Under the pieces are notes generated by a model, which saw nothing but the letters and a program-made list of their open reading frames with translations, did not search any database and was not told where the DNA came from. From Cyclobacteriaceae bacterium (GTDB lineage: Bacteria > Bacteroidota > Bacteroidia > Cytophagales > Cyclobacteriaceae): a stretch of 8,953 bases of DNA. The stretch covers positions 1 to 8,953 of the forward strand of contig VFKK01000339.1 of the NCBI GenBank assembly GCA_009885605.1. The letters are read 5' to 3'. The position numbers and the translations under genes are program-made. Numbering within the stretch: position 1 is the stretch's first letter; each line of letters opens with the position of its first letter. Shown piece by piece: positions 8,401 through 8,953 of this stretch.

Positions 8401-8953
8401 ATTCCGGAGAGTTTCTGTATTGGCTGCACGGTTCATAATGTAGACTTCGATTCTGGTCACATTCACTCCTGAGAGGACCTGAGGCAAACCTCTCAGCCAT
8501 TTTTCATAATTGTCTCTGAAGAAATGTGCCAGGAAAAAGTGTCTGTTTTCATCGTATTTGGAAGCCTGAATGTCAAATGATCTTCCCTGTCCGTTGGCAT
8601 CCACTGTGAGATTATCCCTTCTTCCTCTTTGTGTGGAGGCAACCGCTGTCACATTTAGCTTACCAAATTGCATTTGGGTTTTCACCCCAAAAAGGTTTTG
8701 CGCACCCTGAATCAATCGGTTTTGGATGGGCAAACTCACGTTACCGATTTCAACTGATTTGATAATATCCTCTTCGAAGCCGTTATACTCCAACTTCAGC
8801 TGGTTCTGAAAATCAAAAGAGTTATTGGAATCGAAGTTGGCAGCAATTTTCATTTTTTCTCCCAAGGACCCATTGATCGCCATTTGGATTTGCTGATCAA
8901 AATTAAATCCTCCGTTCTGTTGTTGACGGATAGGAAGGGTAGGATTGTCTACC
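2407..8953 (-). CDS. sprA: SprA, T9SS outer-membrane translocon / gliding motility protein, 5' end beyond window
   Basis: The frame is open through the right edge: 2181 residues are visible (first full codon 8952-8950), ending at TAG 2409-2407. The ATG at 8883 is internal, because the 23 residues before it (for example NPTLPIRQQQNGGFNFDQQ) are themselves typical SprA sequence. From memory, full SprA has about 2300-2400 residues, so roughly 200 N-terminal residues with the signal peptide are missing. SprA forms a very large (36-strand) outer-membrane beta barrel through which T9SS cargo leaves the periplasm; PorV and Plug occupy its gates. Recognisable stretches include FFRDNYEKWLRGLPQVLSG, EYFFNPQLGYVSLFRRLQND, YIDDFEAAITPFNLGGAPNL, WIRTYLTDFEQPVVLRMANF, LPGYLPNTGLLG and a C-terminal strand ending FGGQLRFNLSQ. 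The protein has just two cysteines (1163 and 1312 of the visible part) and three EF-hand-like acidic loops (399-410, 901-912, 994-1005). No frameshift or internal stop is seen. gcvH follows after 57 bases. Confidence 0.97.
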   Translation of the reverse strand, partial: VDNPTLPIRQQQNGGFNFDQQIQMAINGSLGEKMKIAANFDSNNSFDFQNQLKLEYNGFEEDIIKSVEIGNVSLPIQNRLIQGAQNLFGVKTQMQFGKLNVTAVASTQRGRRDNLTVDANGQGRSFDIQASKYDENRHFFLAHFFRDNYEKWLRGLPQVLSGVNVTRIEVYIMNRAANTETLRNFAAFMDLGEGKVIYNPTNPTIGAGTPNAPAGNVANKLFNNIVSDPTFRPFDTGSRAMETSLGLRKGVDFEQINGARRLDPTEYFFNPQLGYVSLFRRLQNDEVLAVSFEYTYNGQVYKVGELTEDYQVRAEDELIFLKLLRPARINNRVPTWDLMMKNVYSLNASQVLREGFQLQVIYRDDRTGLDNPSLLEGQNVKDKPLIRLTGLDNLNPQNDPSPDGNFDFVEGLTILSNRGLLVFPVLEPFGSNLEKLFLPNEAVLREKYVYDTLYRSTQADAELVTRLNKYFIKGRLTAGSASEIQLPGLNISPGSVIVQAGNIPLTEGIDYTVDYNVGRLVIINDAILQSGKQINVSFEKADLVSFQTRSLLGTRVDYLFSDKFNLGGTFLYLNERPNVTRIATGNETLQNSLWGLDANFSDESRWLTKLADALPFTDTKETSLVQFSGEFAHLIPGTSNQVAGDQASYIDDFEAAITPFNLGGAPNLNWKLGATPQTVDGRFDLSRLTEDNLGNTYRRARVAWYNIDNIFYRENGEGVPSNITSEDRDNHYTRRVIPQEIFPQQDREVIITPEPLFELSYFPNERGMYNYNPNLTFDGLLPNPKNNYGGITRAITTEVDFDRTNIEYIEFWLLDPFIGGENGRVLDGKFNQNNTTGGKLFFNLGDIAEDIMKDGRHAFENGLPADGDPAETSSNEWGRITKDQFLLPAFDNSASSRENQDVGLDGLKNDDEAGFFNNRFLSRLNVSQSARNEINQDVSSDAFQYYLDEKFDDGDVKILERYKKFNGLEGNTPATLDESLPYTRSGSNTPDNEDLNTDNTINELENYYEYEMDLRPGSLVVGENYVVDKVTYNESGENVDWYLFRIPVRQPDRIQGNISGFKSIRWIRTYLTDFEQPVVLRMANFRMVGSQWRVFQQSLFDRGFFEIPEPDNSNVTVDVVGIEENSQGSETQSPYVLPPGIQRDRDNTSTVERRLNEQSLRICVEDLPAKDARGVFKNITQDLVQFERIKMFLHADSEDARDGEITAFLRLGTDYTDNYYEIEVPLKITPKGTRDPLQIWPLENEIDIAIQEIVGVKVDRDNSQSPLNLPFSKQIRQYKVTVVGRPELNQLQGSMIGVRNPGTSGGGSRSICVWANELRVTGFTKTNGWAANAFMNAKIADVAVVTASIRHNSIGFGGLETRLSQRARQATTQYDISTNVEVHKLLPKALGVSIPMYFSIENATTKPEYDPLNPDVPFEVALAKFETDADRNEYRKIAQDQLDRKNISFNNVRKLKTNPEAKSKFFDISNFAFSYAFGTVKQTNAQIEGYNFKTNRGNILYSFQPKPVNIEPFATSEWLSSPALKLIKDFNLNLAPTLLVARLDVDRRFLRSQYRNDQLETTGVDPLFQKSFFMNRTYSVNWDLTKKLRVDYTSNIFAVVDEPEGDLDTEQKQDSVKYNAWRFGRKTNYSHLVNLNYSLPLEKLPVIDWIKADYKYATTYTWQTGSIGQKDTLGNVIQNTRDQTLTGKLDFIRLYNKSKKLAALNAPKRPTIPGRPSLNAEDTIGTPFSNKVLKMMMMVKEITFSYGVIEGTFLPGYLPNTGLLGMDRAFENPGLAFLFGSQDPRIRNEFANRGIMAPSAELTQPFSQNRAMNLNFGSLIEPFPDFRITLKATKREIGNYQEIFRNSLDNPGEYVSISPNRMAGYSISTILLGTTFSKDDSQNNSPLFTNFENNRAVIKGRLDSQNAGGEYSINGQDVLIPSFLAAYRGQDASEANLNPFPKTPLPNWMFEYRGLSKLKGLSDIFSSINIRHGYVSNYDASNFSNSLQYQQGLELYNTLQNIPRSTITNDLGEFIPIYVLNQVVISERFAPLIGIDVLTKDRLNIAFSYNKERNLGLNFSNAQVTEQKSHDFGINIGYTKAGIKIPFKIQGQQKILKNDVQFRMDAKVVDTRQIQRKIEEKSTITNGNLNLQIRPTISYLINQNLNITFYFDRTINDPLVTTAYKRTSTAFGGQLRFNLSQ
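5938..5973 (-). other. EF-hand-like acidic loop within SprA (best match)
   Basis: Codons 994-1005 of the visible SprA encode DLNTDNTINELE. This fits the 12-residue EF-hand/dockerin calcium loop, with Asp1, Asn3, Asp5, Thr7, Ile8 and Glu12; position 6 is Asn instead of the usual Gly. It lies in an Asp/Asn/Glu-rich stretch just before an aromatic segment (NYYEYEMDL). Calcium binding is inferred from the pattern; no flanking EF-hand helices are evident. Confidence 0.5.
6217..6252 (-). other. Second acidic DxGxDG loop within SprA
   Basis: Codons 901-912 encode DVGLDGLKNDDE. Asp1, Asp5, Gly6 and Glu12 fit a calcium loop, but position 3 is Gly and position 8 is Lys, so it is a weaker match than the other two. 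DxGLDG-type turns are also found in other calcium-binding extracellular repeats. Confidence 0.35.
7723..7758 (-). other. Third EF-hand-like loop within SprA
   Basis: Codons 399-410 encode DPSPDGNFDFVE, fitting the 12-residue loop at Asp1, Ser3, Asp5, Gly6, Asn7, Phe8 and Glu12. It is some 490 residues from the other two, so any calcium site here is separate in sequence, though it could be close in the folded barrel. Confidence 0.45.

Noticed and set aside
8881..8883. ATG at 8883 as the start of sprA
   Set aside because: The frame stays open to the right edge, and the 23 residues before this Met are characteristic SprA sequence, so it is an internal methionine.

Overview
This window looks like chromosomal DNA from a member of the Bacteroidota, most likely order Cytophagales (Cyclobacteriaceae/Algoriphagus-like). 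The order-level guess is inference. The phylum-level call rests on SprA, the outer-membrane translocon of the type IX secretion system (T9SS), which is restricted to this phylum. It is also supported by near-absent Shine-Dalgarno sequences and by promoter-like sites of the Bacteroidota TTTG-N19/20-TAnnTTTG type.

All five recognisable genes lie on the minus strand, so the window reads right to left. At 8953-2407 is sprA, open through the right edge (5' end missing) with an intact 3' end. Next come gcvH (2349-1972, glycine cleavage H protein with its lipoyl lysine), a small VanZ-like membrane protein (1961-1590, TTG start, ribosome site inside the end of gcvH) and a TonB-type energy transducer (1522-842). 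The TonB gene is followed within 5 bases by a strong intrinsic terminator (809-837). After a 112-base spacer holding a candidate promoter comes a lipoprotein of the N-acyl-D-amino-acid deacylase family (696-1), which runs off the left edge.

The first four genes form a co-directional cluster ending at the terminator. Candidate promoters before gcvH and before tonB suggest the later genes may also be transcribed separately. The functional links are uneven: sprA is secretion/gliding machinery, gcvH is one-carbon metabolism, VanZ-like is of unknown role, and TonB transmits proton-motive force to the outer membrane. The deacylase lies outside this unit.

No RNA gene, CRISPR array, insertion sequence or plus-strand gene is supported. 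I see no wholly new system. The points most worth a second look are three EF-hand-like loops and a lone cysteine pair in SprA, a Cys-to-Asp change at a metal-ligand position in the deacylase, and an ExbBD-less TonB with an acidic linker beside sprA.
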